In this document: piece after piece, positions 1 through 6,239 of the stretch
Numbering within the stretch: position 1 is the stretch's first letter
Layout: the number at the start of each line of letters is the position of its first letter
Assembly: GCA_020025415.1 (NCBI GenBank)
Contig: JAHHSB010000077.1
Location: 1-6,320, forward strand
Source of the DNA: Oscillibacter sp.
GTDB taxonomy: Bacteria; Bacillota; Clostridia; Oscillospirales; Oscillospiraceae
Direction of reading: 5' to 3'
DNA: 6,320 bases
The notes under the pieces: generated by a model
The model's input: the letters and a program-made list of their open reading frames with translations, nothing else
The model's database searches: none
What the model was told of the DNA's origin: nothing
Program-made: the position numbers and the translations under genes

Positions 1-1
1 C

Positions 2-2365
2 TTTATGATTTATGTAAAGACCACCTTGTCCTCGGAATTGGACGTCAATGCCGACGACTATACGATGGAGCTGTCCTCCATCCTCTGGTACCAAGACAGT
101 GAGGCCGGGGAATGGAAGGAACTGACGACCCTCCATGGGGCGGAAAACCGTATCTGGGTCTCCTTTGATGAGATCCCGGATGCCATGTGGCAGGCGGCCG
201 TCTCCATTGAGGACGAACGCTTCTTCTCCCACCACGGTGTGGACTGGAAGCGGACCATCGGCGCCACCTTTACCATGCTGACGGGCAGCAATTCGTCCTA
301 TGGCGGATCCACCATCACCCAGCAGCTGCTCAAGAACATGACCGGCTATGACGACAATACCGTCAAGCGGAAGGTGACGGAGATTTTCCGGGCTCTGGAA
401 TTTGAGAAGAAGTATACCAAAGACGAGATCCTGGAGCTGTATCTCAACACCATCTATTTCGGCAACGGCTGCAACGGTGTCCAGACTGCCGCTCAGTATT
501 ACTACGGCAAGGACGTCTCGAAGCTGAGCGTGGCGGAGTGCGCTGCCCTCATCGGCATCACCAACAACCCATCCAAATACGCGCCCATGCGCACCACCAG
601 CCAAAATGCCCATGTGGTTCGGGACGAGGCCTATGTCAAGAACAACAAGGATCGCCAGGAGCTCATCCTGGGGAAGATGACCCAGATCAAGGACCCGGAG
701 ACCGGGGAACCCTTCCTGACGGGAGAGGAGGCTGCTGCCGCGGCAGCGGAGACCCTGGTGTTCAACGAGACGGCCTCTGGCTCGGAAGAAGACGGGGAAG
801 AGACCCATGGCGCTTATCAGTCCTATTTCGTGGACCAGGTGTTCCGGGAAGTGGTCAGCGACATGGTCGAGCAGCTGGGCGTGACGGAGGATACGGCCAA
901 GGCCCGGCTCTATCACGGCGGCTATAACATCTATACCACCATTAATCCGGAGATCCAGGAGATCGCCGAGTCCGTCTATGAGGACCGGAGCAATCTGAAC
1001 GTCAAGTCTGCCAGTGGCCAGCTGCTGCAGTCCGGCATCACGATTGTGGATGTGACCAACGGCAACGTGGTGGCCATGGTGGGCTCTGTGGGCGAGAAGG
1101 AAGGCGACCTGGTCTGGAACTACGCGGCCGGCAACCGGCAGGTGGGCTCGTCCATCAAGCCCATCACCGTGTATGCGCCTGCCCTGGACGCGGGGGTCAT
1201 CACCATGGCCTCCGGCTTTGACGACTATCCCGTGCGGCTGCTTAATGGCAGCCCCTGGCCCAAGAACTCCCCTGCGGGGTATAAGGGCCGGGTGACCCTG
1301 CGCACCGGTGTGTCCCAGTCTATCAATACGGTGGCCATTCAGGTAGTAGAGGCCCTGGGCCTGTCCAACTCTTATAAATTCGCCACGGAAAACCTGGGAC
1401 TGACGTCCCTGGTGGCACAGGATCTGGAGGGCTCCGGCGCTCTGGGCTTGGGCGGCCTGACGCAGGGTGCCAATACCATGGAGATGGCCGCGGCCTTTGC
1501 TGCCTTTGCCAACGAGGGCGTTTACAACGCACCCGTGATGTATGTCAAGGTTACCGACTCGGAAGGCAATACCGTTCTGGAGAATGGGACGGAGAGCAAT
1601 GTGGCCATGAAAGAGACCACCGCCTACTTCATGAACGACCTGCTTCGGGGCGTGGTGAACGGCGGCACCGGCAGCTCGGCCAAATTCAGCGGCATGACCA
1701 TCGCCGGCAAGACCGGTACTACCAGCGACCTGAAGGACCGTTACTTCGTGGGCTACACGCCCTACTATTCCGCCGCCGTCTGGTGCGGCTATTCCAACCC
1801 GGAGCGGATCAGCTATTCCGGCAACCCGGCCATCACCATGTGGAAAAAGGTGATGCAGCAGGTCCATGAGGGGCTGGAAAACAAGAGCTTCTCTAAGCCC
1901 AGCACGGGTCTGACCAAGGTCACCATCTGCAAAGACAGCGGCCTGCTGGCCGGTGAGGCCTGCTACGCCGATCCCAGGCAGGATCGGGTCTATGACGTGT
2001 ATGTGGCCTCGGGCACCGAGCCCACGGAGACTTGCAACCTCCATGTGATCCGGGATTATTGCCGGGAGGGCGACTGCCTGGCCGGCGAGAACTGCCCGGA
2101 GAGCAGCGTGGAGCAGCGGGCCTATCTGGACTATATCCGCACCGATTACGGCTCCGGCGTTACCGCGGCGGACGACGCCTATCTCCTGTCCACCTGGGAG
2201 GAGAAGGGGACCTGCACCGTCCACGCGGGCGAGGCAGTGGTGCCTCCGGACGGAAGCAGCTCGGGCAGCTCCAGCAGTCCGGGCTCCTCGGAAGATCCGG
2301 ACAATCCCACAGAGCCTACCGAACCGGATACGGAAGACGACTGGTGGAACCACCTGGTTAATTGA
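2..2365 (+). CDS. Class A penicillin-binding protein (PBP1A family), 5' end outside the window
   Basis: Bifunctional peptidoglycan synthase: the GT51 domain polymerises lipid II and the transpeptidase domain cross-links stem peptides on the outer face of the membrane. Residues are counted from the first in-window ATG at 5. GT51 motifs are EDERFFSHHG (69-78, E69 the likely catalytic Glu), GGSTITQQLLKN (100-111), RKVTE (122-126, second Glu) and the ILELYLN segment (142-148). Transpeptidase motifs are all intact: SSIK (S382 nucleophile, K385), SIN (439-441) and KTGTT (569-573). The C-terminus carries a duplicated Cys module and then a Ser/Pro/Asp/Glu-rich tail (about 750-780). The frame stays open upstream of the ATG, and the usual cytoplasmic tail and membrane anchor are missing, so the true start probably lies left of the window. 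A hairpin terminator follows, so the downstream genes probably form a separate unit. Family assignment is very secure; which paralogue this is cannot be told. Confidence 0.95.
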   Translation, partial: FMIYVKTTLSSELDVNADDYTMELSSILWYQDSEAGEWKELTTLHGAENRIWVSFDEIPDAMWQAAVSIEDERFFSHHGVDWKRTIGATFTMLTGSNSSYGGSTITQQLLKNMTGYDDNTVKRKVTEIFRALEFEKKYTKDEILELYLNTIYFGNGCNGVQTAAQYYYGKDVSKLSVAECAALIGITNNPSKYAPMRTTSQNAHVVRDEAYVKNNKDRQELILGKMTQIKDPETGEPFLTGEEAAAAAAETLVFNETASGSEEDGEETHGAYQSYFVDQVFREVVSDMVEQLGVTEDTAKARLYHGGYNIYTTINPEIQEIAESVYEDRSNLNVKSASGQLLQSGITIVDVTNGNVVAMVGSVGEKEGDLVWNYAAGNRQVGSSIKPITVYAPALDAGVITMASGFDDYPVRLLNGSPWPKNSPAGYKGRVTLRTGVSQSINTVAIQVVEALGLSNSYKFATENLGLTSLVAQDLEGSGALGLGGLTQGANTMEMAAAFAAFANEGVYNAPVMYVKVTDSEGNTVLENGTESNVAMKETTAYFMNDLLRGVVNGGTGSSAKFSGMTIAGKTGTTSDLKDRYFVGYTPYYSAAVWCGYSNPERISYSGNPAITMWKKVMQQVHEGLENKSFSKPSTGLTKVTICKDSGLLAGEACYADPRQDRVYDVYVASGTEPTETCNLHVIRDYCREGDCLAGENCPESSVEQRAYLDYIRTDYGSGVTAADDAYLLSTWEEKGTCTVHAGEAVVPPDGSSSGSSSSPGSSEDPDNPTEPTEPDTEDDWWNHLVN
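1919..2224 (+). repeat. Tandemly duplicated Cys module in the PBP C-terminus (protein level)
   Basis: Two copies of one motif lie head to tail after the transpeptidase domain, offset by 44 residues. Copy 1 (residues 639-680) has C642, LAGE at 649-651 in the form LLAGE, C653, R661, Y663, Y666 and ends TCNLH (C677, H680). Copy 2 (683-740) has C686, CLAGE, C697, R705, Y707, Y710 and ends TCTVH (C737, H740). The C-to-C spacing (11), C-to-R (8), C-to-Y (10) and C-to-second-Y (13) are identical in both copies, so they align without gaps over about 25 residues; only the distance to the final Cys-x-x-His differs. From memory, a single C-x-SG-x-LA-x-x-C module is common after the transpeptidase domain in clostridial PBPs. 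The segment is predicted to lie outside the cell, so disulfides or metal binding are possible, but neither is shown. Confidence 0.7.
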
Positions 2366-2386
2366 ATCCAAGCGGGCCCTGGGTCC

Positions 2387-2426
2387 GGGAGACCTCCGCG
2401 GCAGTTGCCGCGGAGGTCCCTTGTTA
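2387..2426 (+). terminator. Intrinsic terminator after the PBP gene
   Basis: A perfect 13-bp inverted repeat (GACCTCCGCGGCA at 2391-2403, TGCCGCGGAGGTC at 2406-2418) closes on a 2-nt centre, so in RNA the top one or two pairs open to form the loop. Three more G-C pairs can be added below a single bulged A. It starts 22 nt past the PBP stop codon. The following T-rich stretch (TTGTT) is short, so termination may be partial, but position and stem strength fit a terminator well. Confidence 0.75.
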
Positions 2427-2473
2427 TCCGGATCCTTCCGGCAAAGTGCCGAAAAAAAGGCCGCCCACATGAA

Positions 2474-2511
2474 ACTTTTTCCTAGCCTGGGCTTGCAACA
2501 GGCGAAAAAGT
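2474..2511. repeat. Interrupted 13-bp inverted repeat around the operon -35 box
   Basis: The left arm is ACTTTTTC, then a 3-nt interruption (CTA), then GCCTG (2474-2489). The right arm is CAGGCGAAAAAGT (2499-2511). All 13 bases of the right arm are complementary to the left arm once CTA is skipped. The 9-nt centre (2490-2498) contains the predicted -35 hexamer TTGCAA. No U-run follows the right arm on either strand, so it does not look like a terminator. It could be an operator, or a hairpin in read-through RNA from the PBP gene. Confidence 0.6.
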
Positions 2512-2521
2512 ATGGTACGAT
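2493..2521 (+). promoter_or_regulatory. Sigma-A-type promoter of the ACT-hom-lysC operon
   Basis: The -35 box TTGCAA (2493-2498) is separated by 17 nt from the -10 box TACGAT (2516-2521). A TG at 2513-2514 placed one base before the -10 makes an extended -10 element, which helps offset the imperfect hexamer. Transcription would start near 2528, giving a leader of only about 35 nt before the ATG at 2563. Confidence 0.6.
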
Positions 2522-2562
2522 GGTCGACGTATAAAGACAAATGGCCACAGGAGGTGGACTTC

Positions 2563-3003
2563 ATGGGGAAGCCGGTGAAATACTACATCGTGGCGGCAGA
2601 GGCTCTGCCGGAGATTTTTATCAAAGTGGCCGAGGCCAAGCGCCTGATGCAGACAGGAGAGGCCAAGACCGTGGGAGAGGCGACCCGCCTTTCCGGGATC
2701 AGCCGCAGCGCCTTTTACAAGTATAAAGACGCGGTGCAGCCCTTCCATGACATGAAGGCGGGGCATATCCTGACGTTTTACGGCATGCTCAAGGACAACA
2801 CCGGCGTGCTGTCCCGGGTGCTGTCGGTGTTTGCGGGCTCTGGGGCCAATATCCTGACCATCAATCAGAGCATTCCCACCAACGGCTGCGCGGCGGTGAC
2901 TATCTCTGCGGAGACCTCGGATATGAACGAGTCGTTAGAGCAGCTGCTTTCCGACGCAGCCGGTGTGGAGGGCGTCATTAAATTTGAAGTACTGGCAGGT
3001 TGA
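2563..3003 (+). CDS. UPF0735 (PheB-type) ACT-domain protein
   Basis: A 146-residue protein with the layout of the UPF0735 family, to which Bacillus subtilis PheB belongs. The N-terminal part contains the family signature GISRSAFYKYKDAVQPF (45-61), possibly a helix-turn-helix-like element. It is followed by one ACT domain (about 68-143), with DNTGVLSRVLSVFAGSGANI (78-97) forming the usual loop, helix and strand of amino-acid-binding ACT folds. ATG 2563 is chosen because AGGAGG (2549-2554) lies 8 nt upstream. An in-frame ATG at 2512 would add 17 residues, but it lies inside the predicted promoter and has no ribosome site. The stop is 4 nt before hom, which implies translational coupling and a role linked to aspartate-family synthesis. 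PheB was once named as a chorismate mutase; nothing here supports an enzymatic active site, and a regulatory or sensor role is more likely. Family assignment is confident, function is inferred. Confidence 0.9.
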   Translation: MGKPVKYYIVAAEALPEIFIKVAEAKRLMQTGEAKTVGEATRLSGISRSAFYKYKDAVQPFHDMKAGHILTFYGMLKDNTGVLSRVLSVFAGSGANILTINQSIPTNGCAAVTISAETSDMNESLEQLLSDAAGVEGVIKFEVLAG

Positions 3004-3007
3004 GGAC

Positions 3008-4201
3008 ATGATCAAGATCGCGATTTTAGGCCTGGGTACCGTGGGTACCGGTGTGGCCAAGGTAGTGGCGGAAAACCACCGCCAGATCGAGCGGAAGCTG
3101 GGCGAACCCCTGGAAGTCAAGGCCATTTTGGTGCGCCATTTCAAGGACGGGCCCTACCGTCAGCTGATGACGGACGATTTCTCCCAAATCGAAGAGGATC
3201 CGGAGATTCGGGTGGTGGTAGAGACCATCGGCGGCATGGAGGCGGCCTATGAGTACACCAAGCGGGCGCTGGAGACGGGCAAGCATGTGGTTACCGCCAA
3301 CAAGCAGCTGGTGTCTGAGCGGGGCTGGGAGCTGCTGCGCCTGGCCAAGAAGAAAAATGTGAACTATCTCTTTGAGGCCAGTGTGGGCGGCGGCATTCCC
3401 GTCATTCACCCCCTGACCCAGTGCATGGTGGCCAACCGGATCGACGAGATCTACGGCATTTTAAACGGCACCACCAACTATATCCTCACCCGCATGGTGC
3501 GCACCGGGGCCTTCTTCTCCGACGCCCTGCGGGAGGCCCAGGCCAAGGGCTACGCCGAGGCGGATCCCTCCGCCGACGTCAACGGCATCGACGCCGGGCG
3601 GAAGATCTGCATTCTGGCGGACCTGGCCTTCGGTCAGCAGGTGGACCCCGACAGCATTTCCGTCGAGGGGATCTCCAAGCTGTCGCTGCGGGACGTGAAG
3701 GTGGCGGCCCGGGCCGGCTACCGCATCAAGCTGCTGGGCCGGGCGCTGCGGATGCCCGGCGGCGGCCGGACGGCCTATGTGGCGCCCCATCTGGTGCCGG
3801 AGGATCACCCCCTGGCCAATGTGGAGGATGTATATAACGCCGTGGTGATTCGTGGCAATGCCACCGGTGACGTACTCTTTTACGGCAAGGGCGCCGGTGA
3901 GCTGCCCACCGCCTCGGCCTGTGTATCTGACGTTATCGAGGCCATGCAGCGCAGTGCCAAGCGGGAGGAGGCCGGCTGGAACGGGGATACCGACGGCTTC
4001 GTGGACCCCCTGGAGGCAGCCACCCGCTTCTACTTCCGCATTGAGGGCAGCCTGACTGACGCGGCCATGGCTTTTGGCCAGGTGGAAGTGCTCTCCGAGG
4101 ACGGAGAGACGGGCTTCCTCACCGACCGGATCACCGGACGGGAGGCCAGGGAGCATTCCCGCAGCCTGAATGTGCTCTCCTGCCTGCGGGTGCTGGAGTA
4201 A
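3008..4201 (+). CDS. hom: Homoserine dehydrogenase
   Basis: Reduces aspartate semialdehyde to homoserine with NAD(P)H, at the branch to threonine and methionine; cytoplasmic. In the 397-residue product the Rossmann motif GLGTVG occupies 8-13, TANK lies at 96-99 (K99 a likely catalytic Lys), FEASVGGGIPVI at 122-133 and NGTTNYIL at 153-160. GYAEADPSADVNGIDAGRK (181-199, with E184 and K199) belongs to the substrate site, and YGKGAGELPTASA (292-304) is also typical. ATG 3008 is preferred because the residue run MIKIAILGLG begins the fold directly; an upstream in-frame ATG at 2963 lies inside the preceding ACT gene. Ribosome signals are modest (AGGT at 2997-3000), which fits coupling to the upstream stop 4 nt away. 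The C-terminal region (338-397) is shorter than the usual Hom ACT domain and lacks its D-x-PGVL loop, so internal feedback control may be altered. Confidence 0.96.
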   Translation: MIKIAILGLGTVGTGVAKVVAENHRQIERKLGEPLEVKAILVRHFKDGPYRQLMTDDFSQIEEDPEIRVVVETIGGMEAAYEYTKRALETGKHVVTANKQLVSERGWELLRLAKKKNVNYLFEASVGGGIPVIHPLTQCMVANRIDEIYGILNGTTNYILTRMVRTGAFFSDALREAQAKGYAEADPSADVNGIDAGRKICILADLAFGQQVDPDSISVEGISKLSLRDVKVAARAGYRIKLLGRALRMPGGGRTAYVAPHLVPEDHPLANVEDVYNAVVIRGNATGDVLFYGKGAGELPTASACVSDVIEAMQRSAKREEAGWNGDTDGFVDPLEAATRFYFRIEGSLTDAAMAFGQVEVLSEDGETGFLTDRITGREAREHSRSLNVLSCLRVLE

Positions 4202-4275
4202 GCGGATAAACCAAAGAGCGGGGAACGGCGTATACTGAAACGTACCACTCCAACTGAGTGAAAGAAGGGACTACC

Positions 4276-5487
4276 ATGAGTTTGATTGTACAGAAGTTCG
4301 GCGGCAGCTCCGTCAAAAACGCCGAGCGGATTCTTCATGTGGCGGAGACTATTGCAAAGACTTACTGGGCTGGGAACAATGTGATTGTGGTGCTTTCGGC
4401 CCAGGGCGATACCACCGATGAGCTGATCGACAAGGCCGAGGAGATCAATCCCCACCCCTCCAAGCGGGAGATGGATATGCTGTTATCCACCGGCGAGCAG
4501 ATCTCCGTGGCCCTGTGCGCCATGGCGCTGGAGACGCTGCACATTCCCTGCGTTTCCCTGGCCGCCTGGCAGGTAGGCATCCAGTCCACCTCTGTCCATT
4601 CCGCCGCCCGCATCAAGCGCATCGATTCCGAGCGGATCCGCTCGGAGCTGGATCAGCGCCGGGTGGTGCTGGTCACCGGTTTCCAGGGCGTGGACCGCAA
4701 CGGCGATGTGACCACCCTGGGACGGGGTGGCTCCGATACCAGCGCAGTGGCGCTGGCAGCGGTGTTCCACGCGGATCTGTGCCAGATTTTTACGGACGTG
4801 GACGGGGTCTATACCACCGATCCCCGGATCGTGCCCAATGCCCGCAAACTGGACGAGATTACTTATGACGAGATGCTGGAGCTGGCCTCTCAGGGGGCAC
4901 AGGTGCTCCACAACCGCAGCGTTGAGCTTGCAAAGAAGTTTCATGTGAACCTGGAAGTCGTGTCCAGCCTGGAGGATAAGCCGGGCACCAAAGTGAAGGA
5001 GGTCACTAAAGTGGAAAAGACAAATATTGCCGGTGTGGCAAAAGATACCAGTATTGCCCGGGTCGCCCTGGTGGGGCTGCAGCATAATCCGGGCGTGGCA
5101 TTTCAGGTGTTTGACCTGCTCAGCCGGAACAATATCAATGTGGACGTGATCCTGCAGTCCATCGGCCGGGATGAGACCAAGGACATCACCTTTACCGTCC
5201 ATAAGAAGGATATGGAGGAGGCCGAGCGCATCCTGAACGATCACAAGTCCGCCCTGAAGTTCGATCACATCGAGATGGACGACAAGATTGGCAAGGTCTC
5301 CATCGTGGGCATGGGCCTGATGAGCAACTGCGGCGTGGCCGCCAAGATGTTCGAGGCGCTTTACGAGGCGGGCATCAATATCCAGATGATCAACACCTCC
5401 GAGATCCGGGTCTCCGTCCTGCTGGACGAGTCGGATGTGAACAAGGCGGTCAAAGCCATCCACGACAAGTTCTTTGACGATATCTGA
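4276..5487 (+). CDS. lysC: Aspartokinase with tandem ACT domains
   Basis: Phosphorylates aspartate with ATP, the first step to lysine, threonine and methionine; cytoplasmic. The 403-residue product has the amino-acid kinase domain at about 1-240: KFGGSSV (7-13), STGEQ (71-75), GRGGSDT (149-155) and FTDVDGVYTTDPR (172-184). Two ACT repeats follow (about 262-330 and 340-400), with NPGVAFQVFDLLSRNNINVD and NTSEIRVSVLL matching the effector-binding parts of lysine/threonine-sensitive enzymes. Start 4276 is chosen for AAGGGA at 4265-4270; an in-frame GTG at 4258 lacks a ribosome site. The gene begins 74 nt after hom with no hairpin between, so it is probably co-transcribed, and it ends in tandem TGA codons before a strong terminator. 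An internal start at 5011 probably makes a separate regulatory beta subunit. Length fits the B. subtilis LysC and Corynebacterium types rather than fused AK-HSD enzymes. Confidence 0.97.
   Translation: MSLIVQKFGGSSVKNAERILHVAETIAKTYWAGNNVIVVLSAQGDTTDELIDKAEEINPHPSKREMDMLLSTGEQISVALCAMALETLHIPCVSLAAWQVGIQSTSVHSAARIKRIDSERIRSELDQRRVVLVTGFQGVDRNGDVTTLGRGGSDTSAVALAAVFHADLCQIFTDVDGVYTTDPRIVPNARKLDEITYDEMLELASQGAQVLHNRSVELAKKFHVNLEVVSSLEDKPGTKVKEVTKVEKTNIAGVAKDTSIARVALVGLQHNPGVAFQVFDLLSRNNINVDVILQSIGRDETKDITFTVHKKDMEEAERILNDHKSALKFDHIEMDDKIGKVSIVGMGLMSNCGVAAKMFEALYEAGINIQMINTSEIRVSVLLDESDVNKAVKAIHDKFFDDI
4996..5013 (+). promoter_or_regulatory. Internal ribosome site and GTG start for a nested aspartokinase beta subunit
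   Basis: Inside lysC, AAGGAGGT (4996-5003) is a full 8-base match to the 16S anti-Shine-Dalgarno. It lies 7 nt before a GTG at 5011-5013 that is in frame (codon 246). Translation from it to the lysC stop gives a 158-residue protein containing only the two ACT domains. In B. subtilis and Corynebacterium glutamicum, lysC is known to encode a beta subunit of about 160-170 residues from an in-frame internal start at nearly the same codon, forming an alpha2-beta2 enzyme. Position, spacing and product all match; actual translation is inferred. Confidence 0.75.
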
Positions 5488-5501
5488 TGAGTTTCTGCCA
5501 G

Positions 5502-5543
5502 CGCAGGAGACGGGAAGCGCGCCGTCTCCTGCGTTCTGTTTTG
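5502..5543 (+). terminator. Intrinsic terminator of the ACT-hom-lysC operon
   Basis: A perfect 12-bp stem (CGCAGGAGACGG at 5502-5513, CCGTCTCCTGCG at 5522-5533) has an 8-nt loop and is followed directly by TTCTGTTTTG. It starts 12-14 nt past the two lysC stop codons. This is a textbook rho-independent terminator and sets the end of the operon. Confidence 0.88.
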
Positions 5544-5583
5544 CCTCCCTGTCGCATAGGTTCCAGACAAGGAGGGGACGCGC

Positions 5584-6087
5584 ATGAAATATTCGTTCAA
5601 CCGTTTTGCGGTTCGTTATCTGCTGGTTTTGGGACTGGGGCTGGTGCTGCTGACGCTCCACGGGGCCGGAGGTCTGGGAAAAGTGCTGGCGCCGCAGTTC
5701 GCCGGCCCGTGGGAGCTGTCCAAGCTGGGCTATTGGCCTATGCTGGGGGCGCTGGCTCTCAGCGGTGCCTTCCGGGAAGGGGGCCGGGTGCGGTGCAGCG
5801 CCCTGGTGGTGCTGGTGCTGACGCCGGCGGCTATCTTCCTGCTCAGCTGGCTCTTCTCGGCCCTAGACCCGGAGGGGGGTATCTATCTTGTCACCTGGCT
5901 GGTGTGCGTGACGCTGGGGGCGGCCCTGGCGGAGCGCTGCCCGGTCTGCGGGCGGCAGGGGAGCATCTGGCTGGTTCTGGCGGTGGCCTGGGCGGCCCTG
6001 TATGTGATCTTTGCCTTTTTCCCACCGGCGGTGGGGCCCTTCCTGGACCCGGCGGCTGCGGCGGCTATGGCACCCATACCCTGCTGA
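5584..6087 (+). CDS. Small multi-pass membrane protein, DUF6512-like, C-terminus possibly frameshifted
   Basis: As read, 167 residues with about five hydrophobic segments (roughly 9-26, 49-63, 72-92, 99-116, 127-148), so an integral membrane protein. No enzymatic motif is seen. A CPVC pair (C119, C122) lies in the loop after the fourth segment. The stretch PWELSKLGYWPMLGALAL (42-59) and the end FAFFPPAVGPFLDP (143-156) resemble, from memory, the WEHLKLLFFPML and FPPxxxLFLDPxTGxYG signatures of DUF6512, a clostridial family of unknown function. The start is well set: AAGGAGGGG at 5569-5577 lies 6 nt before the ATG. After FLDP the frame degenerates into Ala-rich sequence and stops, while the +2 frame reads GGYGTHTLLRGR to a TGA at 6096-6098, close to the expected family end. 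A small indel in the GC repeat near 6050-6065, or a sequencing error, is therefore suspected. The gene is cut off from the lysC operon by its terminator; no convincing promoter of its own was seen. Confidence 0.75.
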   Translation: MKYSFNRFAVRYLLVLGLGLVLLTLHGAGGLGKVLAPQFAGPWELSKLGYWPMLGALALSGAFREGGRVRCSALVVLVLTPAAIFLLSWLFSALDPEGGIYLVTWLVCVTLGAALAERCPVCGRQGSIWLVLAVAWAALYVIFAFFPPAVGPFLDPAAAAAMAPIPC

Positions 6088-6107
6088 GGGGGCGGTGAGA
6101 TTCGCCA

Positions 6108-6136
6108 TTGCCATTTTCCGACAGATGGACTATAAT
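6108..6136 (+). promoter_or_regulatory. Near-consensus sigma-A promoter
   Basis: TTGCCA (6108-6113), a 17-nt spacer and a perfect TATAAT (6131-6136). Predicted transcription start is about 6143, giving a leader of about 97 nt before the ATG at 6240. It is the best promoter match in the window and makes the last gene a separate transcription unit. Confidence 0.85.
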
Positions 6137-6152
6137 AAATCAATATTGCGCA

Positions 6153-6219
6153 CCGGGGCCGTCCACCCGGGCCTGAAGATACCCATACAATGATGAAGCC
6201 CCGGCCCGGAGCCGGGGGC
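6153..6219 (+). promoter_or_regulatory. GC-rich leader with mutually exclusive pairings
   Basis: Within the predicted leader, CCCCGGC (6199-6205) pairs with GCCGGGG (6211-6217) to form a compact hairpin 7 nt before the ribosome site AAGGAGG (6225-6231). The same left arm (GCCCCGG, 6198-6204) can instead pair with CCGGGGC (6153-6159), and GGCCCGG (6203-6209) with CCGGGCC (6167-6173). These options exclude one another, as in a switch. No U-run follows, so any control would act on translation rather than termination. It does not resemble a riboswitch known to me; GC richness alone could produce some of this pairing. Confidence 0.4.
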
Positions 6220-6239
6220 GCACCAAGGAGGAAGCAGCT

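Noticed and set aside
729..752. GCTGCCGCGGCAGC palindrome within the PBP gene
   Set aside because: It encodes an Ala run in the linker between the two catalytic domains, and there is no T-tract or regulatory context.
2439..2458. CGGCA-AAG-TGCCG followed by a run of seven A as a terminator
   Set aside because: The tract is A, not T, on the + strand, and on the - strand the T-run precedes the stem. The stem is only 5 bp.
2512..2562. Upstream in-frame ATG for the UPF0735 gene
   Set aside because: It overlaps the predicted -10 box and lacks a ribosome site, whereas ATG 2563 has an ideal AGGAGG and matches family length.
3461..4156. Long antisense reading frames opposite hom and lysC (also 4483-5661)
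   Set aside because: They mirror the real genes in GC-rich DNA, have low-complexity His/Gly/Pro-rich composition, resemble no family and lack ribosome sites.
4231..4236. TATACT between hom and lysC as a promoter -10 box
   Set aside because: It matches five of six consensus bases, but the position 17 nt upstream holds AAACCA, there is no TG extension, and no terminator separates the genes. Co-transcription from 2528 is simpler.
5487..6098. A 203-codon + strand frame starting inside the lysC stop (ATGA)
   Set aside because: Most of it is Gly/Ala/Arg-rich shadow sequence that crosses the lysC terminator. Only its last 15 codons look meaningful, as the displaced tail of the membrane protein.
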